This document shows, piece after piece, positions 38,831 through 53,669 of a DNA stretch of 64,000 bases. The stretch lies in assembly GCF_000189635.1 (NCBI RefSeq), contig NW_002476381.1, positions 372,001 through 436,000 of the forward strand, read 5' to 3'. The first letter of the stretch is position 1. Every line of letters starts with the position of its first letter. The DNA comes from Tetrahymena thermophila SB210 (taxonomy: Eukaryota; Ciliophora; Oligohymenophorea; Hymenostomatida; Tetrahymenidae). The notes below the pieces were generated by a model. The model did no database searches. It was not told where the DNA came from and saw nothing but the letters and a program-made list of their open reading frames with translations. Made by a program: the position numbers and the translations under genes.

Positions 38831-39191
38831 AAGATTAAAATTTTTCAATTATTAAATATATAATTGATGAATTTAAAAGAAAATTCAAACAATCTTATCT
38901 ATTTTTGTATAATTAATCTTAACTCTTAACTAAATAAAATAAAAAATTGTGGCTTTATTTGTTTAGAAATTTATTTTTAATTTAAATTGGATAAAAAACT
39001 AAGATATGTAGAATAGTCAATATATTTATATTTAAGTTAAGCAAATTTGATTATTTTACTACTTATTCAAAGGTTAAATAATAAAGTAAAATCTTAAAAA
39101 TTGTCATATAAATGACAAAGTTAAAATAATCAAATTGATAAATATTATTAATAAAAAAAATATATTTAAGTTTGGATCTTACAAAAAACTT
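38831..39191. other. 5' flank of protease H
   Basis: AT-rich spacer of about 360 bp without an open frame. It should contain the promoter of H, but no motif can be named. Confidence 0.5.
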
Positions 39192-40595
<1,404 letters not shown>

Positions 40596-42407
40596 GTTTA
40601 TCTTGAGATAAAATAAAAGAACTTACTTTTTTATGTTTTAATTTGTTTAGTATAATTCATTTATTTGCTCATGATTATATTTAAATTATATTAATTATTT
40701 AGTTTAAATATTTAATGTTATTTATAAATTTCATCTAATGTTTAATTTGTAAAAATTATTCAAACAAATAAATTATTTTATTTTTCAAAATTAGCTTTAT
40801 ATTTATTTACCTTATTCCCTCTATTTTCATCAGATATTATGATTAAAAGAGAATTTATATTAAAAATTTTAGCCATAAAAAAATTTTTTGTCCCTTAATT
40901 TATGCTGCACTTAATGAATGATGATTTATAGTATGTTATATTTACCAATATAATTTATTAGACTTGAAATAAATTTAAAATTAGAGCCACATTTATCTTT
41001 TGTATTATTTTTAAAAATAAATTGAGTAAGTAAAAATCATTTATTTTACACAATACAGATAAGTTAATTATTTTTGCTTTTTAAGACATATATTTTTATG
41101 AATAACAACAAAAATAAATAAATAAACAAACAAGTAAATATAAAATGTATTGAATACTCTATATTAAATTGCAAAGAAAATTATAATTTATTAAATAAAA
41201 CACATAATTTTTATAAATTTGGATTTTGTTTTCATTTTTTTATTGAATAATTATTTAAGAATCTTTCTCTTTATTTTAAATTTATATAAAATAAATAAAT
41301 GCTTTATTTAAGATTAAAATGAATTATAAGATAAATAAATAGCAATATTTTCAATCTCAATTTCTTTATTATTTATTTTTATAATGATCTAATTTATTGA
41401 AATTATTTTTTACAATTCAATAAAATAATATTTTTAGTAATTCAATCTTTAATATTGATTTGCTTGATTAATGAAGCTATTTGTTAAGGAAACATGAAAA
41501 AAATAATTAAGAAAAAGTGAGATATATTTTAAGTTAACTAATTTTGAAAGATTTACATGATTATTTCTACTTACATTTAATTAAAAGAGAAAAATTCTTT
41601 ATTTTAGTTTGTATAGTATGAACTTGTTTTGATAAAATAGAACTAAAGATTATAATTTCAATCTAAAAATAAGGAATTTGATATTATAACAACTGTAGCT
41701 ACAAAAAATACAATATATTATAAGATAAATATCCTTGCGCATTAGATCTAAATTATAACTTTTTTTGGTAAGTAAACTTTTTAATTTTTATTTTCATAAT
41801 TAGTGTTTTTATTTATTGGTCATTGAATTTTTAACTCATGTTTTTTATTATTTAAAATAAATTTTATAATTTAAAAGAAATATTTGTTAATAAATAATTT
41901 ATTTATTTATTTATATATATATATTTAGAGAAATTATTATTATTAAACTGATATAAATAAATTAGTGAATCATGATCATTTCTTGTTAAGCTTTATTTAA
42001 TGGAAATACCTTAATTATTAGTATATCAATATTTCAATTAAATAACTTTTTAGAAATATCTTTAATAGGATTAAAAAATAATTAATTTTTGATTATACTA
42101 AATTTAGTAGATCATAATTCTAACTTAAAAAAAAATAATTACATTATATTACTTTTGCCTTCTCTTTTTTGTGTAATTAAATTAAATTCAAAGATATTAA
42201 GTTAAGCTATTAGTCAAAAAATAGTCTATAAGCATAATTTTAAGTTAAGCTTTTAGCTTAACACTCACCTTTTGAGTGAATTAAGATGTAAAGATATAAA
42301 CAACCCCCTTAAATTTTCTCTCTTAAAAGCGAAGACCGCCAATCTTTGAAAAGAAGTTATTTAATAATTATTAAAAAATTAAATAAATTATTGATAATAA
42401 AAAAGAT
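40596..42407. other. 1.8-kb intergenic region between proteases H and I
   Basis: Very AT-rich with stretches of TTTA and TATA simple repeats (about 41880-41930). I see no open frame, RNA gene or family remnant. The last few hundred bases should hold the promoter of I. Confidence 0.55.
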
Positions 42408-43743
42408 ATGAAAATTGTCTTCGGAACTTGCATATTATTAATATTGACTAGTCTTATTGGACTAGGCTATCTTAACAACCAATCTACACCTTTAAGCCAA
42501 CTTATCAAAATAAAACCTTAATTTGAACATTTCAAGAGTAGATATAACTTACAATTCGATAATAACTAGGAAGAATAATATAGATTAATTATATTCCATG
42601 AAAATCTCAAACAAATTGAGCAAGACAATAATGATTCTGACAATGGATTTGTTTCTGGTGTTAATAAATTTTCACATTTAACTGAAGAAGAATTCAAAGC
42701 TAAATATTTGAATCGTCGTTAAAGATCTGCTTAAAACTTTTAAAACTATCCAATTCTTTCTTCATAAAAAAACACTAATGAAAAACTACCAGAAAGTGTA
42801 GATTGGAGAAAATAAGGTGCAGTGTCACCTGTTAGAGATCAAGGCAATTGTGGTTGCTGTTATGCCATCACCTCTGCAGGAGCTCTTGAAGGCTTGCATA
42901 AAATCAAGACAGGAAAGCTAGAAATCTTTTCTCCTTAATACATTATTGATTGTTCTAATGGATAGTTTGATAATGCAGGTATTACAACATTTATAAATTT
43001 ATATATTTAATTATTAATTTATTTTCAACTAAATGTTATTAAAGGATGTGATGGAGGTACTTCTGCCGGTGTATTTTAATTTGTATAAAAACATGGTATC
43101 AATTTAGAATCAAGGTAAAAAATGTTTTAAAAGATATTATTTAAAATAAAATGAAATAAATATTTAAATAAAATAATAAAAAATTACTGAAATGGTTGAT
43201 TTAAATTAGAAAGAAAAATATTTTGGAATTTGAGTTAATCTAAAAATAACTTGTTAAAAAAATATTAAAGAAAAAAATCAATTAAAAATAAAGAAAAATT
43301 ATGAATTGTTTTAGAAACAAAATATTCATCAAAAAAGCTTGTAAAATAAATACTTTAACTAATTTTTATCTTAAAAAATACTTAGATATCCTTATTAAGA
43401 TAAATAAAATAAGAAATGTTTGAACAAAGAAACTATCTCATTTATTAATGGTTTCAAAGAAATTCCTAAAGGAGACTGTAAAGAAATAGAGAGAGTTCTT
43501 TCTAAACAACCTGTCTCTATTTCTATAGATGCTAGAAAATTAAAAAATTATTAATCAGGTATTCTTAAACAATGCTCTAAAAAAATTAATTTAGATCATG
43601 AGATTTTAGCTGTAGGCTATACTCCTGACTATTTCATCTTAAAAAATTCCTGGGGAACTGATTGGGGTATTGATGGATACTTCCATGTTTCTAAAGATAA
43701 TACTTGTGGTACTTGCGATGATGCTGCTTATCCTACATTGTGA
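42408..43743 (+). CDS. Papain-family cysteine protease I (332 aa)
   Basis: Exons 42408-42978, 43045-43114, 43386-43743 (TGA), with the same exon lengths as H (571, 70, 358 nt). Signal peptide [21 protein letters not shown]29-like propeptide ([23 protein letters not shown]); mature start near LPESVDWRK. Catalytic residues: Gln145, Cys151, His285 ([10 protein letters not shown]) and Asn301 (KNSWGTDWG). The active-site context is NCGCCYAI, whereas H has NCGSCYAF: the serine before the nucleophile is cysteine, and the Phe two residues after it is Ile. Otherwise intact, so probably active with altered reactivity or disulfide pairing. It lies upstream of the first kinase-like cassette (E). Confidence 0.88.
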
Positions 43744-44848
43744 TTTTAATTTAAAATATAAGATATTAATTTCTTAATTTATTCAGTTGTTTGTTTTTTT
43801 TTTTGTTAAAAAACATTTAAAGTAATTATATTTTATTTATAAATTAATTAAAACAAATTTTGAGAAATATTTTTAATATTATTTAAATTAAAAACCAAAA
43901 AAAACAAATATTTTTAAAGTATGACTTATAAAAAAAAATTTGATCGAAATATTATTGTAAGTTTAAATAAAATCCTAACTTTTATCATTTTATATTAAAT
44001 CAATAAGACAAATTTAGGTAATTCTATCATCTTGAAATTAATGTGAGCATTCTTATTATAATATCTAATGTTAAAAATCAATATTCTAGTTAGTATTTGG
44101 TAGAATTTTAGCATAAAATGTAAAAAGTTTATTGTGTAATAATAAAAATATTAAATTCATATCTAACTGATTTTTTTAAGTTCGTTTTGCTGAGACAGCA
44201 TACAGTTTTTTAAAAAAATTATTTATTTTGTATCTATATATCAATATGTTTTTATGTAAGTAAACTATATGTTTTAAAAATTAGAAATTTAAAAAAAAAA
44301 ATCTTTAATGCAAATATTAAAATTTTTTTGCAAGATTAGTATAAAAATAATTTTCTAAAAAAATAAATATATTTGGAATTAGTTACAATATATACATTAG
44401 ATAGAGTAATAGCTTGCTTGGTAAGTCAGCATAAATATTTGTATTTTAAATAAATTAACAAAAACATAAAAACATATTTTAAATTATTTAAAGTTTTGAA
44501 TAACCCTCAGTTATGAAAAATATTGAATTAAAATAGCAAGTTATTGAAATTTATTTTAATTAATTTTACTTTTTAAAATTAATACAAAAATATAAAGGTG
44601 TATGTATTGATAAGATTAATATTGATTATTTAATAAATAAATATATTATAAAAAACAATTTTTTTTTTTTTGCATGATAAAAAAATTATTAAATTATTAA
44701 TTAAATAACTAAAATTATAAAAAAAAATTTTAAACATTTAATATCTACAAAATTAAAAACAAACTTCTACCAAGACACAGTAAAATTTAAAAAAAGTATA
44801 AAATCCATATTTAAAGTAGCTTAATTCAATTTAATTAAAAAATTAATA
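43744..44848. promoter_or_regulatory. Spacer with the conserved 5' flank of gene E
   Basis: Mostly featureless AT-rich DNA. From about 44750 it carries the block shared with the flanks of D, F and G (CAAACTTCTAC, then AAAATCCATATTTAAAGTA, then the ATG context). This is the best candidate for the core promoter and 5' leader of E. Confidence 0.45.
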
Positions 44849-47800
44849 ATGAACAAAATATCTCTGTGTTTTTAGTCTCAGACATTAGAACGTAAATATT
44901 AGAAATAGGTTACTAAAATATACAATAAAATTTTTTAGAGGCTAATTATATGTTTTGCTATAATGGTCAGTATTCCTTCATTGATTATCTCTATATATAT
45001 AAATAATCAACCAGGAATAATAGTAAGTTTGACAACCATAGGAGGTTGTTTTATTTTTTGTTTTTTCACAAATAGATATTCGTAATACTTCAACATCTGG
45101 ATTAATGCTGTTAGCCTAATAAATACGATTTTGATATACATATAATTTGTGGTTTTGTACAATGATATCAATGTTGAAGACAAACGCTACCCTTTTTATA
45201 TTGGAGGAACATACATCTGTCTAAAAACTACATTGGCGTACATAAGTCCTCATTTTCTCTTAACGATTACATAATTTACTGCTTCTAATTTTTTGTAAGC
45301 TATTATTTTTAAGATTTTTTAGATTGAATTTTTAAAAGTTGTATTATTTACAACAATTATAAATAACATTATATATTGTTTATTTAATTTTGCTATTAAA
45401 TAGAATTATTTGGGCAATATGGGATAAGTAGTTTACTAATTACAAATATACCTTTATGGTGTCATATTTATTTTGGGTATACGCACTCTATTTAATACAA
45501 AAGAACAAGAGATAAATATTTTTGCATTAGATTTCTTAAAAAGGATGGTCTGAGATAATAAAAAGATTTATCTCTTAAAGTATAATAACACTTAAGTATG
45601 ATGAAAAAAATAATGAAATTAAATTTGATATGATTAACAACAAAGCTTAAAAACTATTGGGAGTTAATAACGCTGAAGATTTCAAAGTATTTTCAAGAAA
45701 ATCTATAACTTATAACCTCATTGAAGATTGTGGTGAGTATTAAGTAAATGAACATTATATTCAATAAGGTATATTCGATTAATTAAAATTAGCTTAAAAG
45801 GATTAAATGTAAAAGAATACTCTTGAAAATAAAATAATTTAGATATTTAAAAATAGTTTACCAAGTAATTAAAAGAATATGAGAAATTCTAAATTATTAA
45901 ATGAAAAATTTAGTCAATTTTAATAAAAAGGTAGAAGTTTTAGTGTTAATAATAGTACTGCAAATAATTTGACAGAAGATTCATTTTATGCTTTATATCA
46001 AAAGAGTGAAGGATAAAAATTCTAAAAATTGTCAATAAAAGCTTCTAAATTTTAGAATCAAACTGATTATTATTGTTGTTTAGCTATTGAAGAAATAAAT
46101 GACTATTAAAGAAATGACATACTATAAAATGTTAGCAGAGACAATAAATAAAAATTTTTTGAGTTCTGTTTATATTTAGGTAATAATTTATTAAATCTCT
46201 TTTCCACAATTATTTAAATAAAAGATAAAAATTGTTTATTGAGTAAAATAAATAAATTGACCTTTGTTTTTATTGAAATAAAAAATTAATAAGATTATAG
46301 AGGATGAAAATCTCCCATTCACTAAATAAACTACTAAATTACCCACTGCATTTTGTTTATTTAATAAATATATTTTATAATATAGGTGAAAAGCTTTAAA
46401 TAATAATTTAAAATATAAGCAATTAGGCTATTATCTAAGTGAGTATAGTTTAGTGCTACAATAAAATTTATAATTATAAAGATTAGACTAAAATAATTCA
46501 AAACTAGTTTAATAAAAACTTTTAAAACTTAAAAGTTACATAAATATAACTAGGAGATTTATAAGATAAAATTATTCAAGGGTTTGCTGATAAGGTCAAA
46601 GAAGTTGACATCTAAATTTCATATATAAGATGTCATTCCTCTACTTTAATAAATACATAAGTAGATAAATTAATGCAATTAATATTTAATTTAATTGAAA
46701 ACGCTATTTAATTTTAGACAAGGGAAAGAGTGTAAAATAGCTTTTGTAAAAATATGAATGAATTTTCGTAAATAATAATGTAAAATTAAGTATCTAAAAA
46801 AAGAAGTCCTACAAATCAAAAAAGCTATTGTAATTTTGGATAGCAAGTTTTTAATAGTAACAATTTAGGCATAAACTACAATACGTAATTATTGAATCAA
46901 TCAAAAATCTAACAAAATATCTACATTGAAGAAGAAGATTCAAAATCTAGTTTTAGCTAATAATATCCTTATTCAAGCAATGATTTTGATGAATTTTATT
47001 AACAAAATAAAGTTTTAGATTCAAATTAAATAGAGATATAGTTTGAGCTTCTCTTAGGAGAATAGGAATTGTCTAATGTTATAAAAGTAACTGTTAAAGA
47101 CCACGGTATAGGAATGTCTCTAAACTAAATGTTAAAAATATTTCAAATTTTAAATACTAAGAACATAGAATTTTCTTCTGAGTATTAAAATAATAACTTT
47201 TTAGGATGGAAAATTAATTATCATATTATTGGTAACCTAGGACCTTTTTATAATTTCTTTATAAAAAGCGAAGAAAATTAAGTAAATTAAATTAAATATT
47301 TTAACTTAAAATGAATTAATAAAACTTAGAATCTCCATTAACTCGAAAAAAATAATTTTAGAGTTTTTTGAAAATTTAAAAAAATAAAAATTTTTATAAA
47401 ATATCATTTTAATATTAAAATTTAAAATAAAAAGGGATTAGAGTATCACTTCTATGTTTTTTAGGATATCAAGATATTATAGGAAAATAATCTAAAATAA
47501 AATATAATTTTCAAAAATATTTAATTTGAGATTTCTTTAGAATATTCTAATAAGAATTTTTATAATATCAACAGAATTGACTAATTAAAAGATTTAGTTA
47601 ATAGATAATTAAATTTTTCAAATCTTTTAAGTAAAAAACTTGGGAAAATATCTCATTAGTAGACTGAATACTCCCATAGAAGTTAGCATAATAAGAGCTA
47701 ATCAATTTATCAATAAAACCTGTGTCAAAATAAATTAAATTGTCAAATAAGCAAATAAAATACAGAAAGGTTAATACAAAACACTACTTTTAATAATAGT

Positions 47801-47881
47801 TAACTCATATACAAGTTTATCTAGGATAAAGTTAATATCAACAATAACCTTTAAAATAGTAAAAGTAGCTAATATATTTGA
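44849..47881 (+). CDS. Histidine-kinase-like ATPase membrane protein E (854 aa)
   Basis: Exons 44849-45294, 45404-46179, 46386-47281, 47435-47881 (TGA); all are open in the ciliate code. N-terminal 200 residues: about five hydrophobic helices (for example LIICFAIMVSIPSLIISIYI). Middle: family motif SKFQNQTDYYCCLAIEE. ATPase domain: N-box DKLMQLIFNLIENAIQF, intact G1 box VKDHGIGMS, LGWKINYHIIGNLGPFYNFF, last strand GLEYHFYVFQD. Like D, it keeps all residues expected for ATP binding except a canonical G2 box, and no His box is visible. It is the first of three head-to-tail cassettes, each with a decayed protease behind it. Intron 2 lacks the left arm of the inverted repeat kept in D, F and G. 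Confidence 0.8.
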
Positions 47882-48161
47882 TAATTAAAACTAAATTAGA
47901 GGTCAAAGTTCAAACAAGCCTATTAAAAATAAAATAAATTATCAAATATTTTGATTTAATTACTTCTGAAATTAAACAAGATGATATTAAGAGAATAAAA
48001 TTTACTGAAAAAATGAAGAAAATTCATTGAATTTTAAACTATAAAAATAAATTATACCTCTATATTTTTCTATCAATTTTTAGATAGAATGATTGATTGA
48101 TTGATTTTAGATTTATTTATTACTTGATTTGAATTATTAACTAAGAAAAAAAAAAATTAAA

Positions 48162-48738
48162 AGCATATTTTTAATATAAGCTCGTCTTATTGGATGAGGC
48201 TATCTTAACAACTAGTCTATATCTTTAAGTCAATTTATTAAAATAATACCTGAATTAGAACATTTCAAGACTAGATATAACTTAAAATTAGATAACAACT
48301 AGGAAGAATAATTAGATTAATTATTTTTCATATAAATCTCATACGAATTGAGCAAGGCAGCAATAAAAATGTCAACGATTTGCTTTTGTGTCAACAAATT
48401 TTATCATTTAAATGAAAAAGAATTCAAAGCTATATATTGAATAGTGGTTAAAAATCTACTTCTAACTTTTAAAGCCATCTAGTTCTATCTTCTTAAAAGA
48501 TCAATGATGAAAAACTACCAGAGAGTGTAGTTTGGAATAAAAAAGGTCATTTTGGTTGTTATTATGTCCTTACCTTTACAGGTGCTCTTGAAGCTTCTAT
48601 AAAATTAAGGCAGGAAAGCTATAAACCTTTTGCAGGTTTTGCAACATAAATTTGTTTATTTAATTACTATTTTTATATTTAAATAAATTTCACAAAAAGG
48701 ATATGTATACAAATATGGTATCAACTTATAATCAGGTA
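48162..48738 (+). pseudogene. Decayed cysteine protease behind gene E
   Basis: It matches exon 1 and exon 2 of protease I in order, with the short intron between them. An in-frame TGA replaces the CTA of the signal-peptide LIGLGYL. Further frame breaks follow in the propeptide. The stretch holding the oxyanion Gln and the CG of the active site is deleted, leaving a trace like GCYYVLTFTGALEA. Exon 3 with His and Asn is absent. It cannot code for an enzyme. Confidence 0.8.
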
Positions 48739-49651
48739 AAAATGTTTTAAAATATATAATTTAAAAAGTAAAAAGATAAAAATAATAACTGAAACGTTCA
48801 TTTAATTTAGAAAAAATAATTTTACTTTGTATATTAAAGTATTTATGTGAGTAAATAAGATGTTTTAAAATTACAAATTTTTAGAAATAAAATCTTAAAT
48901 ATAATTTTTTATTATATATTTGGAACGAAATATCTTAAAACTTTTATAAAAATTTGTAATTATTAAATTCAAATAAACAATAAAAATTAAAACAAAATAT
49001 TAAAATAAAAAAATCAATTTGAAATAATTATATTATCTATATTTTTTATTCTTTAATTTACTTATAATCTCCTGTTTATGTTTCTTCTTTTAAATTAAGA
49101 TAATTGTTATTCAACAGTTTTTAAAATATACTGTTAATTAGATATAATATGTGTTATTAAAAATTATTTTATGTTACTTTATTTATTTTTTTTTTTAGAG
49201 TAAAAAAAGAAAAATTTGATTAAATTTAGATAGTTAATAGACAATAGTCACACAGTTATGAAAAACACAAATTAATATGGAAAATGTTAGAAAAATATTT
49301 TTAAATAATTTTATTTTTTTAAATTAATACTAATATGTAAGATTGAATGATAAACAATCTAATAAATATTAACTAAAATTCATATTGATATATAGCTTAA
49401 TGAATAAATAGATTAAAATTAAAAATTTTATTTTTGTTTGATTAAAAATATAAAGAATTTTGAAGTAACATATTTATTTATTATATTAATGCTATTCTAA
49501 TTTATTTACATTACTAAAATAAAACAAAAAAACTTTAAACATTAATTATCTGTTAAAGTAAATACAAACTTCTACATAGACACAGTAAAAATAAATTAAA
49601 GAAAAACCCATATTTATAATAACCAAATCCAATTAAATTAAAAAATTAATA
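48739..49651. promoter_or_regulatory. Spacer and conserved 5' flank of gene F
   Basis: It contains a TGGAACGAAATATC block near 48920, a diverged piece of the 190-bp repeat at about 49040-49200, and from about 49550 the block conserved ahead of D, E and G. No open frame. Confidence 0.45.
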
Positions 49652-52600
49652 ATGAATAAAATATCTCTAACCTTCTAGTCTCAGATATTAGAATGTAAAT
49701 ACTAAAAAGACTTTACTAAAATATACAATGTTATTTTTTAGAGGCTACTTTAATGTTATATTTTTATGATCAGTATTCCTTCAATGGCTATTTCAATATA
49801 TAAATATAATCAATCAGGAATAATAGTAAGCTTGATATCCATAGTTGGTTTATCTTTTTTTTACTTTGCTACAAGGAGATATCCATAACATTTCAACATC
49901 TGGATTAATTTTCTTAGCCTAATGAGTTCTTTTTAGATTTATCTACAATGTGCGGTTTTGTAAAATGATATAAATACTGAAGATAAATTCTAAACTTTTT
50001 ATATTGGAGCATAATACATTTGTGCAAAAACTATATTGGCATACTTAAGTTCTAATTTTCTTTTAATGATTACATAATTTATTGCTTCTAATATTCTGTA
50101 AACTATCTTCATTTTTAAATTATCATCTTTAAAGACTTTTTATATTGAATTATTGAATTTGTATTATTTACCACAATCTCAATTTATTTATTTAATTAAT
50201 TAATTAATTTTGCTATTAAATAGAATTATCTAGGGAATATGGAATAATTAGTTATCTTTTTACAAATATATTTTTATGATGTAAATGATTTTCTGGATAT
50301 TCACACTCTATTTGATACAAAGGAACAAGAGATAAATATTTTTGCATTAGTTTTCTTAAAAAGAATGGTCTTAGATAATAAAAAGATTTATCTCTTAAAG
50401 TATAATAACTATTAAATATGACGAAAAAAATAATGAAATTAAACTAGATATGATAAACAACTAAGCTAAAAGACTATTAGAAATTAATAATCCTAATGAA
50501 TTCAAAGTATTTTCAAGAAAATCTATAATTTATAGCCACGTTGAAGAATGCGATGAGTATTAATTATATGAAAATTATACTCAATAAAGTATATTTGATA
50601 AATTTATAGTAACTTAAAATGATCAAAAATAATAAAAGAATAGTCTTGAAAATAAATTAATTTAGATATTTAAGAAAAGTTTATCAAGTAATTAAAAGAA
50701 TATGAAAAATTCTAGTTTTCTAAAAGAAAAAAATAGTTAATCTTAATAAAAAGGTCTTACTTTTGATACTAATAATGATACAACCAATAATTCTCTAGAA
50801 AGTTCATTTTATGCTTTATATCAAAAGAGTGAAGAATAAACATCCTAAAAATTGTCTATTAAGGCTTCTACATTTTAGAATCAAATTGACTGCTATTGTT
50901 GTTTAGTTATTGAAGAAATAAATGACTATTAAAGAATTAATATACTATCAAAAATTGCCTCAGACAATAAATAAAATTTTTTTTAATTCTGCTTATATTT
51001 AGGTAATAATTTATTTAAACATTTTTCCATAATTATTTATATAAAAACAAACATAAAAATTTAGCAGTGGGTAAATAAACAAATTGCTCTTTCTTAAATC
51101 TTAACTCTCAAAGTTTTTATATATAATGATAATCTTCCATTCTCTAAATAAAGTACTAAACTACCCACTGCATTTTATTTATTTATTTATTTATTTAATA
51201 AATATATTTTTATAATATAGGTGAAAAGCTTTAAAATATTATTTAAAATATAAGCAATCAGGCTATTATCTATGCGAATATAATTTAGTGCTACAATAAA
51301 ATATATAATTATAAAGATTAGGCTAAAATAATTCAAAATTAGTTTAATAAAAATTTTTAAAACTTAAAATTTACATAAATAAAACTAGGAGATTTATAAT
51401 ATAAAATTATTCAAGGGTTTGCTGATAAGGTCAAAGAAATTGATATCTAGATTTCATACATAAAATGCCATTCCTATACTTTAATAAATACATAAGCGGA
51501 TAAATTAATGCAATTAATTACTAATTTAATTGAAAATTCTAATTAATTTCAGACAAGGTAAAAAGTACAAAATAGCTTTTGGAAAAATATAAATGAATTT
51601 TCGTAAATAATAATGGAAAATTAAGTAGTTAAAAATCCTACAAATCAAAAAAGCAAGAGTAATGTGTGTTAGCAAGTTTTTAGTAGTAACAATTTAAGCA
51701 TAAACTACAATACTTAATTTTTAGATCAATCAAAAGTCAAATAAAAGATCTAAGTTTAAGAGGAAGATTTCAAATTTAATTTTAGTTTTAGTTAGTATCC
51801 TAATTCAAGCAATGATTTTGATGAGTTTTCTTAACAAAATAAAGTTTCAGATTCAAATTAAATAGAGATATTGTTTGAGCTACTCTAAGGAGAATATGAA
51901 TTGTCTAATGTAATAAAAGTAACTGTTAGAGACCATGGTAGAATGTCTCTAAACTAAATGTTAAAAATGTTTCAAATTTTAAATACTAAGAACATAGATT
52001 TTTCTTCTGAGTATTAAAATAATAACTTTTTAGGATGGAAAATAAATTATCATATTATTGGTAATTTAGGACCTTTCTATAATTTCTTCATAAAAAGCCA
52101 AGAAAACTAAGTAAATTAAAATATTTATTTCAAATTAAAATGCATTAATAATAGAAAAATAAATAAACAATTTTATAATACATGACTTTAATGTTACAAA
52201 TTTTAAAAAAAAGGGATTAGAGTATCACTTCTATGTTTTTTAGGATATCAAGATATTATAGGAAAATAATCTAAAATAAAAAATTATTTTCAAAAATATT
52301 TAATTTGAGCTTTCTTTAGAATATTCTAATAAAAATTTTTATAATATTAACAGAATTGATGAATTAAAAGATTTAGTTAATAGATAATCAAATATTTCAA
52401 ATATTTAAAGTAAAAAAATTGGGAAAATATCTCATCAGTTTACTGAGTACTCCCATAGAAGTTTGTATTATAAGAGCTAACCTTTTTATCAATAAAACTT
52501 GAATCAAAATAAATTAAAAAGTCAAATCAATAAATAAAATACAGAAAGGTTAATACAAAACTCTACTTATAATAGTGAACTCATATATAAGTTTATGAAG

Positions 52601-52657
52601 GATAAAGCTAAAATAAAAAATAACCTTTAAAATAGTAAAAGTAGCTAAAATATTTGA
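49652..52657 (+). CDS. Histidine-kinase-like ATPase membrane protein F (852 aa), altered G1 box
   Basis: Exons 49652-50097, 50224-51002, 51221-52110, 52214-52657 (TGA); all are open in the ciliate code. The architecture is that of D and E: N-terminal membrane helices, family motif STFQNQIDCYCCLVIEE, N-box DKLMQLITNLIENSN, conserved LGWKINYHIIGNLGPFYNFF and last strand GLEYHFYVFQD. The G1 box reads VRDHGRMS: the Ile-Gly pair of DHGIGM has become a single Arg through a 3-nt loss, so the second glycine of DxGxG is missing. The frame is otherwise preserved, which suggests either selection for a non-ATPase role or very recent damage. Confidence 0.78.
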
Positions 52658-53669
52658 TATTTAAAATTAAATTATAGGTCAAAGTTCAAACAAATAAATT
52701 AAAAATAAAATAATCAAATATTTTGATTTAATTACTACTAGAATTTAACAAGATTATATTAATAGAATAAAATTTACTGAAAAGTGTTCTATTAATGAAC
52801 AAAATTTATTGAATTTTAAACTAAAAATGTAAATTATTCTTAAATTAAATAGCATAAAATCATAAAAAACTCTATATCTTTCTTTCCATTTTTGAATAGA
52901 ATAACTGAAGGTAAAAATATTTAATTTAAAATAAAAGTTAATGAAAATTTAAATAAAAAGAAAAACAATTACTAAAATGATCTAACTTAGTAAAAAAATA
53001 TTGTTTATGATTTTGTGTAAATATAAAAATAATTTGTAATTTATTTAAAAGAAAAAAAATTAATAAAAATTTTGAATTATTTTAGAAAAAAAAAAATCTT
53101 GAAATTATAGAGGGAAAAAAATTTTTTACAAATATTATATAAGAAAATAAATTTTTAATATATACATAATCTTTAAATTTAATAATGTTTATTTCTAAAT
53201 TTTATTTAAATCATTACTATTAAATAGCAATTATTATCTTTTAATATTGCAAGGTGATATTTAAAATTCTTAATAGCCCTCAGTTAGGAAAATTATTGAA
53301 TTAAAATGGAAATAATAGAAATTTATTTAAATTAATTTAAACTTAAAAAATAAATAAAAAAATATAAAGACCTATAAAAAACAATCAAATATCGATTAAG
53401 ATTAATATTGATTATCTAATGAATAAATATAATATAATTAACTATTTTTTTCTGCATGATTAAAGTATTAAAAATAATTTCGATATTATCATATTTTGTA
53501 TATAAATAAATTATTAATTAACGTTACTAAAATAAATTAAAAAAGACTTTTAACATAAAATATCTACAAAAGTAAAAATATAAACTTCTACAAAGACGCA
53601 GTAAAATTTAAAAAAAGTATAAAATCCATATTTAAAATAACTTAATCCAATTTAATTTAAAAAATAAAA
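52658..53669. other. Spacer between F and G with protease-intron remnant and conserved 5' flank
   Basis: About 52900-53050 resembles intron 2 of the cysteine proteases as kept in the remnant behind G (about 56990-57110); both contain an ACAATTACT block and TTTTGTGTAAAT. No protease exon is left. From about 53575 it carries the 5' block shared with D, E and F. No open frame. Confidence 0.5.
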
